A stretch of 64,000 nt of DNA from Corynebacterium sp. (GTDB taxonomy: Bacteria > Actinomycetota > Actinomycetes > Mycobacteriales > Mycobacteriaceae), in NCBI GenBank assembly GCA_030527885.1, contig JAUMZY010000007.1, forward strand, positions 1 through 64,000, written 5' to 3'. The first letter of the stretch is position 1. The number at the start of each line of letters is the position of its first letter. Positions 9,530-19,010 of the stretch are shown one piece after another. Both the position numbers and the translations under genes were made by a program. Under the pieces are notes generated by a model. It was given only the letters and a program-made list of their open reading frames with translations. It was not told where the DNA came from and did no database searches.

Positions 9530-9886
9530 TTATAAGACCTCCGCGATCTTTGTTATGGGGCGTGCAATAACCACGCCCAGTTCTGTTTCGATAATGGGGC
9601 GTTGAATAAGTATAGGGTGGGCCACCATGGTTGAAATTAAATCTGCATCACTCATGGTCTCGTTTAATGCTAATTCGTGGTACGCGGGTTCGCTAGTGCG
9701 GATGGCATCGTGTGCCCCCATTCCACCCCGCCGCAACAGCTCAGCAAGTTTGCTGTGGCTGGGTGGGGTGTCCAGGTAATTAATAATGACAACATCCCGG
9801 TCTGGTGCCTGGGTTGCCAAATACTCCAAGGCCGCCCGGGACTTGGAGCAATCCGCATTGTGATAAATGGTGACTGTGTTACTCAT
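9530..9886 (-). CDS. ArsC-family reductase-like protein
   Basis: A 118-residue thioredoxin-fold protein of the ArsC/Spx group. It has the active-site motif HNADCSKSRAAL with Cys13 and the downstream arginine motif ILIQRPI with Arg96, as in glutaredoxin-dependent arsenate reductases. No arsenite exporter or ArsR regulator is near, so arsenate may not be the true substrate; many genomes carry such stand-alone copies of unknown target. It is the first gene of a two-gene unit with the secreted protease. Confidence 0.8.
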   Translation of the reverse strand: MSNTVTIYHNADCSKSRAALEYLATQAPDRDVVIINYLDTPPSHSKLAELLRRGGMGAHDAIRTSEPAYHELALNETMSDADLISTMVAHPILIQRPIIETELGVVIARPITKIAEVL

Positions 9887-9913
9887 GATTACTCATGTGG
9901 CCTATCTTATCGG

Positions 9914-9947
9914 AAGAAAAAGCGCCACCATGATGCATCGTGGCGCT
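9914..9947 (-). terminator. Terminator after the DUF402 gene
   Basis: On the minus strand AGCGCCAC pairs with GTGGCGCT across an 11-base loop and is followed directly by a run of five Ts. It lies 23 bases past the frame-corrected stop of the DUF402 gene at 9970. Confidence 0.82.
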
Positions 9948-9969
9948 GTCGGCTATGACAAAAACAACG

Positions 9970-10493
9970 TTATGAGGCAGGCGCTAATGTAACATTCTGC
10001 GCCCAATCAATGGTAATCCCCTGCGACTTGAGCCACTGTGCCGGATTATCATTGTGGCGAGTAATGCCCTCAACCGCCGCAAGTGTCGCCTCAATGGCCT
10101 TTTCCGCGAAATCAACCCGGCTGATGTCGCAGCAGCGAGTTCATCAATATCGACAACCTCAATTCCATTGCCGTTATTCCAAATCAAATCTACATACAGA
10201 TCCCGGGTAGTCCACACATCATTCGCCACCGAAATCTCTACTACATCAATGTAGATATCCTCGCGCTCGGTTATCCCGTCACGATAGTGGAAAATATTGG
10301 CGCGTAGTCCTAATTCTGGCAACAGCCAGCTTTCCAAATAACCAAAATTCGGATGATCAGCACCCCGTGCCATGTACAACCCAAATTCAGTTTCCCGGTA
10401 GGTATCTACCCGGCGGAGGAAGCCTTTGGGGTCAACATTAGTGTTGGCCTTCAGATTGAAAGTTTCTTCCTTCACTGGATGTAGATGTGTCAT
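9970..10493 (-). pseudogene. DUF402 family protein with a frameshift near its C-terminus
   Basis: The N-terminal two thirds (from ATG 10493) read as a normal DUF402 protein, including the family segments around FGLYMARGADH and WTTRDLYVDLIW. Near base 10116 the frame switches: in the original frame the end becomes an arginine-rich tail stopping at 9984, while the other frame gives DFAEKAIEATLAAVEGITRH and a natural end at 9970, which is what the family looks like. Loss of one G in a G run would explain it. DUF402 members I know are nucleoside phosphatases or RNA-binding proteins. The ATG overlaps the stop of the upstream gene (TAATG). Confidence 0.8.
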
Positions 10494-11290
10494 TAGTTCA
10501 CCTCAAAGAAAGCGGCCGTTGGAATAAACGAGCAGTGAGCATTACTTTCTTTCTCTATCGTATCGATGGAACCGTCCATTACAGCAATGACCGTCCCTTT
10601 ATCCGTGGGGGCATTACCGGATACCGTCGCAGGTCCTTCTGGGTTAATCCCGTTACCCCCCATGGATGCGATCCCACTTTTGAGGGTATTGAGGTTAAAC
10701 CAATACACTCGCATATCAGTCTTGGCTAGCTTGCCAGTTCCCAACGCAGTAAACAGGAATGCGGTTTCGCCTTCCTTGGCGCCAGGGACGGGGATGGTGG
10801 TCGGGCCGGGAACTGCAATGCCGGAGCCAATCGCATCGGCTTGCGCATTGATGCACTTCGAGGCAATGGATGGCCAGTAGAATTGCTTGAACCTGGGCGC
10901 ACCATCAGGCAATTTCACTTCGGAGCCGCTGCTGCCTTCCCAGAACATCACGGTGGCGAGGATAGCGCCCCGGATTTTATCGGGCAGGGGAGCGGTGTTA
11001 GCGAAGTTGCGGGCCTGGTCGAGGATTTCTTTGCGGGGACGACCGAGGTTGTCAACGGGCATGAGATCCTGTGGGCCGGCGAGGGTGGAAATCGGAAGTC
11101 CTGGTAGGGGATGGCCGGCACCAATAGCCAAGGCGGAAGTAAGAGCAATCTTGGCTTCTTCTTCCTTCTTCTTGGCTAATTCTTGAGGTGTTTCTGCGGA
11201 GGCAATTGCTGCCCCACTCACGGCAAGGGTAATTGCGGTTAGCGCACCAACAAGTGCACGCCGGGCGCGGTGGGAAAGTGCTGGTAGCAC
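10493..11290 (-). CDS. Secreted protein of unknown function
   Basis: A 265-residue protein with a standard Sec signal peptide: basic start (SHRARR), hydrophobic core at residues 13-30 and a probable cleavage site after ASA. The mature part begins with a short charged helix (ELAKKKEEEAKI). It has two cysteines (in ASKCI and AHCSF) that could form one disulfide outside the cell. I do not recognise a domain. Conserved secreted proteins next to typA are familiar in corynebacteria. The DUF402 gene follows with a one-base overlap of stop and start. Confidence 0.72.
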   Translation of the reverse strand: MLPALSHRARRALVGALTAITLAVSGAAIASAETPQELAKKKEEEAKIALTSALAIGAGHPLPGLPISTLAGPQDLMPVDNLGRPRKEILDQARNFANTAPLPDKIRGAILATVMFWEGSSGSEVKLPDGAPRFKQFYWPSIASKCINAQADAIGSGIAVPGPTTIPVPGAKEGETAFLFTALGTGKLAKTDMRVYWFNLNTLKSGIASMGGNGINPEGPATVSGNAPTDKGTVIAVMDGSIDTIEKESNAHCSFIPTAAFFEVN

Positions 11291-11763
11291 GGTGGCAACC
11301 TTTCACGTCAGGGAGTCTTGGAATGAAATAGAGTTGTGACCTTTCGTTCACCAAAGGAGTGTACCCGTAGGCTTGGCATTTAAGAAGGAAAATCTTAAAT
11401 TCACTGTTGTCACATAAACACCATTAGTCACTTCCGTTTCATTCCACCACAGTAATAGCAGTTAGCAGAAAGTCAAGACGTTTCTTTAAGGGAACCAGTA
11501 TTACATGTGTGTAATTCAAGCAAAATCACAGGTAGAGGCCTAAAATGAAGAGAAAAGGAATATTTTCCTAAACTAACCCCGTCGAGAAGCTAAAAATGCC
11601 AGGTAAAAGCCTAAACCGCAGATATGAAGCTATGGTGTGAGACCTGCGCCGACATTATCCCAATACGTGTTTAACACCTCACCCATTGTGTCTAATGTGC
11701 GCTACCCCCATGTGGTGGAGTAAGGTTGTTTCGTTTTAATTTTCTTTTAAATAGGAGCGCTCG
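11291..11763. other. 473-base intergenic region between the secreted-protein gene and typA
   Basis: No convincing gene in six frames. It must hold the divergent promoters of the secreted-protein gene and typA. Visible structure: an ATTTAAG/CTTAAAT hairpin at 11378-11400, and an imperfect direct repeat, CAGGTAgAgGCCTAAA at 11529-11544 and CAGGTAAAAGCCTAAA at 11600-11615 (14 of 16 identical, 71 bases apart). An AGGAG motif ends the region before the TTG of typA. Confidence 0.5.
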
Positions 11764-13677
11764 TTGTCTCGTCCAGAGTTTCGCAATGTTGCCATTGTTG
11801 CCCACGTTGACCATGGTAAAACCACCCTCGTTAACGCCATGCTGGAACAATCCGGTGTCTTCGGCGACCGAGGGGAAGTCACTGACCGAGTCATGGATTC
11901 CGGCGACCTTGAAAAAGAAAAAGGCATCACCATCCTTGCCAAAAACACCGCCATCCGGCGCAAAGGTCTGGGCAAAGACGGCAATGACCTTGTCATCAAC
12001 GTCATCGACACCCCCGGCCACGCCGATTTCGGCGGTGAAGTCGAACGCGGCCTGTCCATGGTTGACGGCGTCGTACTGCTTGTCGACGCCTCCGAGGGCC
12101 CCCTTCCGCAGACTCGCTTCGTACTTGGCAAAGCCCTTGCTGCCAAAATGCCCGTCATTATTGTGGTGAACAAAACCGACCGACCCGATGCCCGCATTGA
12201 TGAAGTCGTGGAAGAATCCCAAGACCTGCTCCTAGAACTTGCCTCCTCGCTGGATGATCCCGAGGCCGCAGAAGCTGCCGAAAGCCTCCTGGACCTGCCG
12301 GTTCTCTATGCTTCTGGACGGGAAGGTAAAGCCTCTACCGACAACCCTGGTAACGGCAACGCTCCCGAAGCCGCCGACTTGCAGGCGCTTTTCGATGTCA
12401 TTTACGAGGCGCTGCCTGAACCTTCGGCCACTATCGAAGCACCGTTGCAAGCTCACGTTACCAACCTGGACTCCTCGTCCTTCCTTGGGCGTATCGCACT
12501 CGTGCGTATCCACGCCGGTACCTTGAAGAAAGGCCAGCAAGTAGCCTGGATTCACTACGACGACGAAGGTAATCAGCACATCAAGAACGTCAAGATTGCT
12601 GAGTTACTGCGCACTGTCGGTGTGGACCGCGAATCCACGTCGGAAGAAATGATCGCCGGCGATATCGCTGCTATCTCTGGCATCGACAACATCATGATTG
12701 GTGACACTCTCGCCGACATCAACGAACCTGTTTCCCTGCCTCGCATCACCGTGGATGAGCCCGCGATCTCCATGACCATTGGTGTGAACACCTCTCCGCT
12801 AGCTGGTCAAGGCGGCGGCGATAAACTCACCGCCCGTGTGATCAAAGCTCGCCTGGATCAAGAACTCATCGGTAACGTCTCCATCCGGGTGCTGCCTACC
12901 GAACGCCCTGATGCCTGGGAGGTCCAAGGCCGTGGTGAAATGGCCCTATCAGTGCTGGTGGAAACCATGCGCCGCGAAGGCTTCGAACTGACCGTTGGTA
13001 AGCCCCAAGTGGTGACCCACACCGTCGACGGCCAGATTTACGAGCCTTACGATCACATGGTTATCGACACCCCTGCTGAATACCAAGGGGCTGTCACTCA
13101 GCTCATGGCCAACCGCAAGGGCATCATGACATCCATGGCCAACCTCTCCGGGGAATGGGTGCGCATGGAATTCGACATTCCCGCCCGGGGTCTTATTGGT
13201 TTCCGCACCACTTTCCTCACCGAAACCCGCGGTGCAGGCATTGCAAACTCTTATTCGATTGAGCCGCGCCCCTGGGCCGGCGAAATTAAAGACCGGGCGT
13301 CCGGTTCCCTGGTGGCGGACCGCTCTGGCCAAATCACCGCCTACGCCCTCCAGCAGCTCGCTGACCGGGGTAATTTCTTCGTGGAACCCGGCATGGAAGC
13401 CTACGAAGGCATGGTTGTTGGTGCCAATAATCGTGATGAAGACATGGACATCAACATCACCAAGGAAAAGAAGCTAACAAACATGCGTTCGGCCACCGCT
13501 GACGCCACCGTCACCCTGGCCAAAGCACACGTGCTGTCGCTGGATGAGGCCATGGAATTCTGCGGCCAAGACGAATGCGTGGAAGTCACCCCCCAAACAC
13601 TTCGGGTGCGCAAAGTGCTGCTCAACGCCACCGATCGGGCGCGCGCCCGATCGTGGGAAAAGGCCCGCAATAAATAA
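11764..13677 (+). CDS. typA: Ribosome-associated GTPase TypA/BipA
   Basis: A 637-residue translation GTPase. G motifs: AHVDHGKTT (residues 14-22), DTPGHADF and NKTDR; the effector loop region follows as EKGITILAKN. After the G domain come the EF-Tu-like beta barrel and the EF-G-like C-terminal domains, ending in the lysine/arginine-rich BipA tail. It acts on the ribosome in stress and subunit assembly. The start is a TTG at 11764, placed nine bases after AGGAG; the reading MSRPEFRNVAIV matches the family N-terminus. First gene of the typA-lpqW-mshB block. Confidence 0.96.
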   Translation: MSRPEFRNVAIVAHVDHGKTTLVNAMLEQSGVFGDRGEVTDRVMDSGDLEKEKGITILAKNTAIRRKGLGKDGNDLVINVIDTPGHADFGGEVERGLSMVDGVVLLVDASEGPLPQTRFVLGKALAAKMPVIIVVNKTDRPDARIDEVVEESQDLLLELASSLDDPEAAEAAESLLDLPVLYASGREGKASTDNPGNGNAPEAADLQALFDVIYEALPEPSATIEAPLQAHVTNLDSSSFLGRIALVRIHAGTLKKGQQVAWIHYDDEGNQHIKNVKIAELLRTVGVDRESTSEEMIAGDIAAISGIDNIMIGDTLADINEPVSLPRITVDEPAISMTIGVNTSPLAGQGGGDKLTARVIKARLDQELIGNVSIRVLPTERPDAWEVQGRGEMALSVLVETMRREGFELTVGKPQVVTHTVDGQIYEPYDHMVIDTPAEYQGAVTQLMANRKGIMTSMANLSGEWVRMEFDIPARGLIGFRTTFLTETRGAGIANSYSIEPRPWAGEIKDRASGSLVADRSGQITAYALQQLADRGNFFVEPGMEAYEGMVVGANNRDEDMDINITKEKKLTNMRSATADATVTLAKAHVLSLDEAMEFCGQDECVEVTPQTLRVRKVLLNATDRARARSWEKARNK

Positions 13678-13801
13678 ACAATAAGTATTTCACCAAGCCC
13701 CACCCCAACTACACAGCAGCACATTCTAAAAACCGCTGGTTATGTGGTTGGGTTACTACTGGAATGGGTTTAGCAAATAATAGGTAAGTAAACTAATCCC
13801 T

Positions 13802-15433
13802 ATGATAAAACTGCGACGTGCTTCACTTCTACCGTTCCTAACGGTATGCATTGCAAGTTGCGCAGCTGCACCCGGACCAGCCCCCATCGAAGAACCCCAA
13901 CAAGCCTCCCAAACCACCACCACAACCAGCGCCCCCCGCAAGCAGGCAAAAGAACTCTCCGTCGGCATTGACCCTGTTCATACGGGGTTTAATCCGCACC
14001 TCCTCGCCGATGATTCCCGTTTCATCCAAACTCTCGCCGGCCTCATTTTACCCAGTGTTTTTATTGACAACAGGCTCAACACCGATCTGATCACCAAAGT
14101 GGAAGAGCTCAACCAAACTGGTGACGTTATCTCCACCACTGATGCCGAGCATCCGGAAGGTCAGGAGTCGATAACCAATGTGGAGCAAAGCAGTACCGAA
14201 CCCACGAGCGATAACGCTGATGACAATGGTCCGGTAAAAACCATCCGCTACGAACTCGCTGCCGGTGCCCAATGGAGCGACGGCACCCCCATCACCGTTG
14301 CTGATTTTGAATACTTATGGAGCTCCATGCTCAACACTCCCGGCACCCTCAACCCCGCCGGCTACTGGGCGATAACGGACATACGTTCGACAAAAGGGGG
14401 CAAAACCATTGAAGTGGACTTCAACAAAAACATCAGCAACTGGCGCACGCTTTTTACCCACCTGCTGCCCAGCCACGTGCTGCGGGGCGTGAGCTTTACC
14501 GACGCCCTCAGCTCCGGTGTGCCCGTTTCCGCCGGCAAATTCACCATGAAGACTTACGACCGCAACCGCGGCATTATCGCCCTCAACCGCAACGATCGCT
14601 TTTGGGGCAAAGAAACCGCCTTGGTTGAAAGCCTCAACTTCCACGAAGTGCGCAGCACCGACCAGGGCATAGAGCTGGTGCAAAACAACCAAATCAGCTT
14701 CATGGACGTCACGCCCACCGAAACCTCCAAGGAGGCCTACTCCCTGGTGCCCAAAACCCAGACCCGCACTGAGATCGACAAATACACTCTAGAAATCGTG
14801 GCCAACACGCGTCTGGCCAAACCCCTGCGCAAAGAACTGCGCTCCCTCATCGACCCCGACCTGATCAGCCGCCTCGCCTACGATCGCCGCACTGACCTCG
14901 CGGTTATTCCCAAGGTGGAAGAATCCGTCAGCGCCATCGGCCTGCAGTCGCTTAACCGCAACATCATCATCGGCGTCGACCCCGCCGAGCCCGTTACCGC
15001 TAGCGCCGCCAAGAACCTCGTGAACTCCCTCATCAAACAAGGCGTACCAGCAACCATCAAAAACGCCGACACCAACGAACTCATGCAAACCCTCATTCCC
15101 CGCGGCCAAGTCGACGCCGTGGTAGCCAAAAGCGGCACGAATCTCGCCGACAATTACGCATGCCCTAACATTGGATTATTAGGGTCCAACCGATCCGGGT
15201 ACTGCCAAGCCGACACCCAAGCCATGCTCAACGACTACCTCACCGGCACCAGAACTGAGGAAGAACTCACCGACTACCTCAACCGCCTCGAAGCCGATGA
15301 AGCATTACGAACTGCCATAGCCTTCGACACCCGGCTGGAAATCCTCGGAACCGGAATCACCGGGCCCGACGCCGACCTGGCCAAATGGCCCACTGGATAC
15401 AACTCAATCGACACCTGGCGCATACACCAATAA
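13802..15433 (+). CDS. lpqW: LpqW-like lipoprotein (SBP family 5 fold)
   Basis: A 543-residue lipoprotein. The signal peptide ends in the lipobox IASC (Cys20), followed by a Pro/Thr-rich linker to about residue 45. The rest has the peptide-binding-protein fold, with the family segment GAQWSDGTPITVADFEYLW. The position between typA and mshB is that of LpqW in mycobacteria, where the protein steers polar glycolipid (PIM/lipoarabinomannan) synthesis and is not a transporter subunit. I transfer that role by synteny. No ABC permease genes are nearby. Confidence 0.82.
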   Translation: MIKLRRASLLPFLTVCIASCAAAPGPAPIEEPQQASQTTTTTSAPRKQAKELSVGIDPVHTGFNPHLLADDSRFIQTLAGLILPSVFIDNRLNTDLITKVEELNQTGDVISTTDAEHPEGQESITNVEQSSTEPTSDNADDNGPVKTIRYELAAGAQWSDGTPITVADFEYLWSSMLNTPGTLNPAGYWAITDIRSTKGGKTIEVDFNKNISNWRTLFTHLLPSHVLRGVSFTDALSSGVPVSAGKFTMKTYDRNRGIIALNRNDRFWGKETALVESLNFHEVRSTDQGIELVQNNQISFMDVTPTETSKEAYSLVPKTQTRTEIDKYTLEIVANTRLAKPLRKELRSLIDPDLISRLAYDRRTDLAVIPKVEESVSAIGLQSLNRNIIIGVDPAEPVTASAAKNLVNSLIKQGVPATIKNADTNELMQTLIPRGQVDAVVAKSGTNLADNYACPNIGLLGSNRSGYCQADTQAMLNDYLTGTRTEEELTDYLNRLEADEALRTAIAFDTRLEILGTGITGPDADLAKWPTGYNSIDTWRIHQ

Positions 15434-15450
15434 AACAGAACGGATAGAAT

Positions 15451-16374
15451 ATGAAAAACCTCAATGGCGTCAACGTCATCGCAGTTCACGCCCACCCCGA
15501 TGACGAAGCAATCTGGACCGGCGGCATGCTCGCCGACCTAGCCATGCGCGGCGCCAATGTCCTCGTCGTCACCTGCACGCTCGGGGAACAAGGCGAAGTC
15601 ATCGGCGAACCCTTCGCCCACCTCGTCGCCGACCAAGCCGACCAACTAGGTGGCTTCCGCATCCACGAACTCCAAGAATCCCTCAACATCCTCGGCGTTC
15701 ACGGCACATTCCTCGGCGGCGCCGGTTGCTGGCGCGACTCCGGCATGGCCGGCGACCCCGCCAACCAGCACCCCCGTGCCTTTATTAACGCCAACGACGA
15801 TGCGGTTGAGCAACTCAAAGCCATCTTCCTCACCCATTCGCCACACCTCATCATCACCTATGGGCCCGACGGTGGGTACGGCCACCCGGACCACATAAAA
15901 GCCCACGAAATCACTCACAAGGTGGCGGAACAATTAGGGCTGGTTACGCCCATCCTGTGGGCGGTGACTGACCGCCAACGCCTTGACGAAGGCCTTGCTG
16001 TTATTACCGCGCCCACCACCTCCGGGTGGCGCATGCCCGACCCGAACGAAATCGCCTGCGTTGCGGCTGCTGATATTGAAATTCGCCTGAGCGACGCCGC
16101 CCTCGCCGCCAAGGTGCAAGCCATGAAAGCCCACGCCACGCAACTATGGATCGCCGACGGCAGCGTGAATAGCACCAACCCCACCGCTGCTTTCGCACCC
16201 ATCACTGACCCGGAAAAAGCCCCCTTCGTTTTCGCCCTTTCTAACCTCATCACCCAGCCTCTCCTGCGATTCGAACACTACCAATTAGGTACCGTCCTGA
16301 ACGTTGACACCCGCAACACCATCGAAGCCCTCGTTGCTGGTGAGCTGGAAGCCCCGAAAGGAAATGGATCGTGA
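15451..16374 (+). CDS. mshB: GlcNAc-Ins deacetylase of mycothiol synthesis, MshB
   Basis: A 307-residue PIG-L family zinc deacetylase. The zinc motif AHPDDE lies at residues 14-19 and the second ligand motif GHPDHIKAHE at about residues 145-155. MshB removes the acetyl group from GlcNAc-inositol in the mycothiol pathway. A close relative, Mca, shares these motifs, but the position next to lpqW and before the small membrane protein and ferredoxin genes is that of mshB. The stop overlaps the GTG start of the next gene. Confidence 0.9.
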   Translation: MKNLNGVNVIAVHAHPDDEAIWTGGMLADLAMRGANVLVVTCTLGEQGEVIGEPFAHLVADQADQLGGFRIHELQESLNILGVHGTFLGGAGCWRDSGMAGDPANQHPRAFINANDDAVEQLKAIFLTHSPHLIITYGPDGGYGHPDHIKAHEITHKVAEQLGLVTPILWAVTDRQRLDEGLAVITAPTTSGWRMPDPNEIACVAAADIEIRLSDAALAAKVQAMKAHATQLWIADGSVNSTNPTAAFAPITDPEKAPFVFALSNLITQPLLRFEHYQLGTVLNVDTRNTIEALVAGELEAPKGNGS

Positions 16375-16910
16375 CCAACGGGAGCAGTACTAACGAGGGC
16401 ACGACCAACAAGGACATGACTAATGGGGGCGTGGGGCAGGAGAGTGCTGCGGGTGCTGGGGGTGCGGCTGCCGAGGGTGCCGCTGTCGCCGAGGGTGTTG
16501 GCAGCGGCGCCGCTGTCGGTGGCGCCGCTGAGCCCACACCCCGGCGCGTCTATCGCGTCGCAAGCCGCGGCGAAGCAGTAGTAGGAATGCTATGGCTTTG
16601 TGTGGGGGCAATCATAAGTATGTTCCTGGAGGTCATCTATCTGAGTACCTGGATATTCGGTGTTGCGGTGCCGTACACCATCATCATTGCCTTCTTTTTC
16701 AACATGGTTTTGACCAAGACTGCATTGCTTTGGACCAAAAATACCTTGTTTGCCATGATCCCTCTCTGGGCGTGGATGATCGGGATTCTGCTCATGGCTT
16801 TTATATTTTCATTCACCGGAGATCAGCTCGTAGGCTCGAATATCCGCAGTATATTACTCATGGTGGCTGGAGCGGCCGGTGGTAGTTGGCCTTTATTTGT
16901 TAAGAAGTGA
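16371..16910 (+). CDS. Small membrane protein downstream of mshB
   Basis: A 179-residue protein. Residues 1-55 are a low-complexity, Gly/Ala/Thr-rich hydrophilic stretch; after PRRVYRVASRG come four predicted membrane helices (about 68-90, 95-115, 125-147, 155-175). The GTG start overlaps the mshB stop by four bases, so the two are translationally coupled. It occupies the place of Rv1171 of M. tuberculosis. I know no function; a link to mycothiol is only suggested by coupling. Confidence 0.75.
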   Translation: MTNGSSTNEGTTNKDMTNGGVGQESAAGAGGAAAEGAAVAEGVGSGAAVGGAAEPTPRRVYRVASRGEAVVGMLWLCVGAIISMFLEVIYLSTWIFGVAVPYTIIIAFFFNMVLTKTALLWTKNTLFAMIPLWAWMIGILLMAFIFSFTGDQLVGSNIRSILLMVAGAAGGSWPLFVKK

Positions 16911-17034
16911 CATAATAGGGCAATCACCCAACCGGGCGTTAATGAAAACGCCCGAAAAAAGTTAAAACCTAGCCACCCATGGTTCTCGCCCAGCCATGCG
17001 TGGCTACAACCCCACCATGGAGAAGTAACCACCA

Positions 17035-17352
17035 ATGACGTATGTTATCGCACAGCCCTGCGTCGATGTCATGGACCGAGCTTGCGTCGAAGAATGCCCC
17101 GTCGATTGCATCTATGAAGGACAACGATCCCTCTACATTCATCCTGATGAATGCGTGGACTGCGGTGCCTGCGAACCAGCCTGCCCTGTCGAAGCGATCT
17201 TCTACGAAGACGATGTGCCGGACGAGTGGATTGATTACATAGATGCCAACGCCGCCTTTTTCGACGATCTAGGTTCCCCCGGTGGCGCCCAGCAATTAGG
17301 GCCCCAAGACTTTGACGCGGAACTGGTTTCCGAGCTGCCGCCTCAGGCTTAA
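17035..17352 (+). CDS. fdxC: 7Fe ferredoxin (FdxC/FdxA type)
   Basis: A 105-residue ferredoxin with the cysteine pattern of 3Fe-4S/4Fe-4S proteins: Cys9, Cys17, Cys21-Pro in the first half, and Cys40-x2-Cys43-x2-Cys46-x3-Cys50-Pro in the second. The C-terminal extension after residue 55 is acidic, as in actinobacterial members. It is a soluble electron carrier. A GGAGAAG motif precedes the ATG. Order mshB, membrane protein, ferredoxin, dapC is conserved in mycobacteria and corynebacteria. Confidence 0.94.
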   Translation: MTYVIAQPCVDVMDRACVEECPVDCIYEGQRSLYIHPDECVDCGACEPACPVEAIFYEDDVPDEWIDYIDANAAFFDDLGSPGGAQQLGPQDFDAELVSELPPQA

Positions 17353-17634
17353 ATTTTTCTAGTGGCATGACGGCGATGGTGCGCTGACGGTGCCGACTGC
17401 CGCAGCAGCACTAACGACCGAAGCAGCACGCCGCCACCGCAGCACCAGGATGATGCTGGCAGCTGAAGCAGTAACTGCCCGCTTATTCGTTCTCTTTCAT
17501 GCCCTCTGATGCTGCCCGGCCACCATTGGCCGCACATGGAGCCGCAGCCCGCAACTATCACCAGTGAACGCCATAATGATAACCTTGGCTTTTGTCAGAA
17601 TCACCCTTGTCCACAAAAACCAAAGGTTCCGCAC

Positions 17635-18774
17635 ATGGCACGCACGAAACTAAGCAGCATTCTTCCAGATTTCCCTTGGAATCTGCTCGAACCGGCGAAG
17701 AAGAAAGCCGCAGCCCACCCCGATGGTCTGGTTAACCTCTCTGTTGGTTCGCCTGTCGACCTGGTGGCGCCCGGCATACAACTTGCGTTAGCTGAAGCCG
17801 CCGCTTATCCCGGTTATCCGCAAACCATTGGCACCCCGCAATTGCGTGCTGCTATTACGGCGTCGCTGGAACGACGCTACGGTATCCCCAATGTGGATGC
17901 GGTGCTGCCTGTGATTGGCACCAAGGAGGCCATCGCGTGGCTTCCCACTTTGTTGGGTTGTCGCGGCACTGTTGTTATTCCGGAAGTTGCTTACCCCACC
18001 TATGAGGTGGCGGCTTTGTTGGCCGGGGCGACTCCTGTGCGCAGTGACACCCCGTGGGAATTAGATAATCCTGCTGATATTGATCTGGTGTTCCTCAATT
18101 CGCCTTCTAACCCGACTGGGAAAGTCCTGGATGTGGGGCAATTGCGCCAGGTTATCACGTGGGCCAGAGAGCATGATGTCATCATTGCTAGCGATGAATG
18201 CTACCTCGGGTTGGCGTGGGAGGGTAAGGCGCCGTCGATTTTGGACCCGGCGGTGTGTGATGGTGATACTCATAACCTTTTGGCCATTCACTCGTTGTCA
18301 AAGACGTCTAATTTGGCTAGTTACCGCGCTGGGTTTTTCGCTGGTTGCCCGGAGCTCATTGCGGAGCTGACGGAATTGCGTAAGCATGCGGGCCTCATGG
18401 TGCCGTATCCTATTCAGTCGGCTTTTGCTGCTGCGCTGGCGGATGATGAGCAGGAGGAGATGCAGAAGCTGCGTTATGCCACGCGGCGGGCGCGGTTGAT
18501 GCGGGCGCTTGTGGATGCTGGATTCAAGATTGAGCATTCTGAGGCTGGTTTGTATTTGTGGGCTACGCGGGATGAAGATTGCTGGGATAGCGTGGATTGG
18601 TTTGCACAGCGGGGGATTTTGGTGGCGCCAGGTTCGTTTTATGGGCCGGCTTCGCAGAAATTTGTGCGGGTGGCGTTGACGGAGACGGATGAGCGTGTTG
18701 GGGAATGTGTGCGTCGGTTGGAGGAAGCAGCAGGGGAGCACGCGGGGGAAGTAGCCGACAATGAGGGGAGTTGA
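17635..18774 (+). CDS. dapC: N-succinyldiaminopimelate aminotransferase DapC
   Basis: A 379-residue fold-type I PLP aminotransferase. The PLP lysine lies in HSLSKTSNLASYRAGF, and the NSPSNPTGK motif and C-terminal FVRVALT arginine motif are present. DapC makes N-succinyl-LL-diaminopimelate in the succinylase branch of lysine and cell-wall synthesis; dapD and dapE are in this window. I chose the ATG at 17635 (MARTKLSSILPDFPW) after AAAGG because the family starts there; the frame stays open up to 17509 but that part looks non-coding. The 282 bases between ferredoxin and dapC show no other gene. Confidence 0.93.
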   Translation: MARTKLSSILPDFPWNLLEPAKKKAAAHPDGLVNLSVGSPVDLVAPGIQLALAEAAAYPGYPQTIGTPQLRAAITASLERRYGIPNVDAVLPVIGTKEAIAWLPTLLGCRGTVVIPEVAYPTYEVAALLAGATPVRSDTPWELDNPADIDLVFLNSPSNPTGKVLDVGQLRQVITWAREHDVIIASDECYLGLAWEGKAPSILDPAVCDGDTHNLLAIHSLSKTSNLASYRAGFFAGCPELIAELTELRKHAGLMVPYPIQSAFAAALADDEQEEMQKLRYATRRARLMRALVDAGFKIEHSEAGLYLWATRDEDCWDSVDWFAQRGILVAPGSFYGPASQKFVRVALTETDERVGECVRRLEEAAGEHAGEVADNEGS

Positions 18775-18955
18775 GGGGGTGTTTAACCCCCGATTCAAAG
18801 ATAACAATTTGGCAACAAATGTTGTTTTCGGGGGTGAGGTCCGTACTCCAGTTTTGATACTTTTGACTAAAAGTGGAGGAAAACCCCATAGGTAGTATAT
18901 CTACTGCTATTTTTGCTGGACAATAAGCAAAACCCAACTATGGTTCAAGGTTGAT

Positions 18956-18992
18956 TTAAGGCTCTGCCACTACTGTTGTGGCAGAGCCTTAA
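18956..18992. terminator. Perfect 15-bp hairpin before a HicA-like gene
   Basis: TTAAGGCTCTGCCAC (18956-18970) pairs perfectly with 18978-18992 across a seven-base loop. There is no T run on the plus side, so as a dapC terminator it is atypical; the sequence on the minus side is also poor in Ts. It lies 18 bases before the start of the small gene at 19011 and could instead regulate that gene. Confidence 0.6.
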
Positions 18993-19010
18993 GCGCCCCT
19001 ACCTATTACA

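Noticed and set aside
11529-11615. Direct repeat as a DtxR-type regulatory pair
   Set aside because: Some likeness to TTAGG...CCTAA, but the symmetry is poor; kept only as a note in the intergenic entry.
18775-18791. GGGGGT/ACCCCC hairpin just after dapC as terminator
   Set aside because: Six-base stem, five-base loop and no T run; too weak to list.
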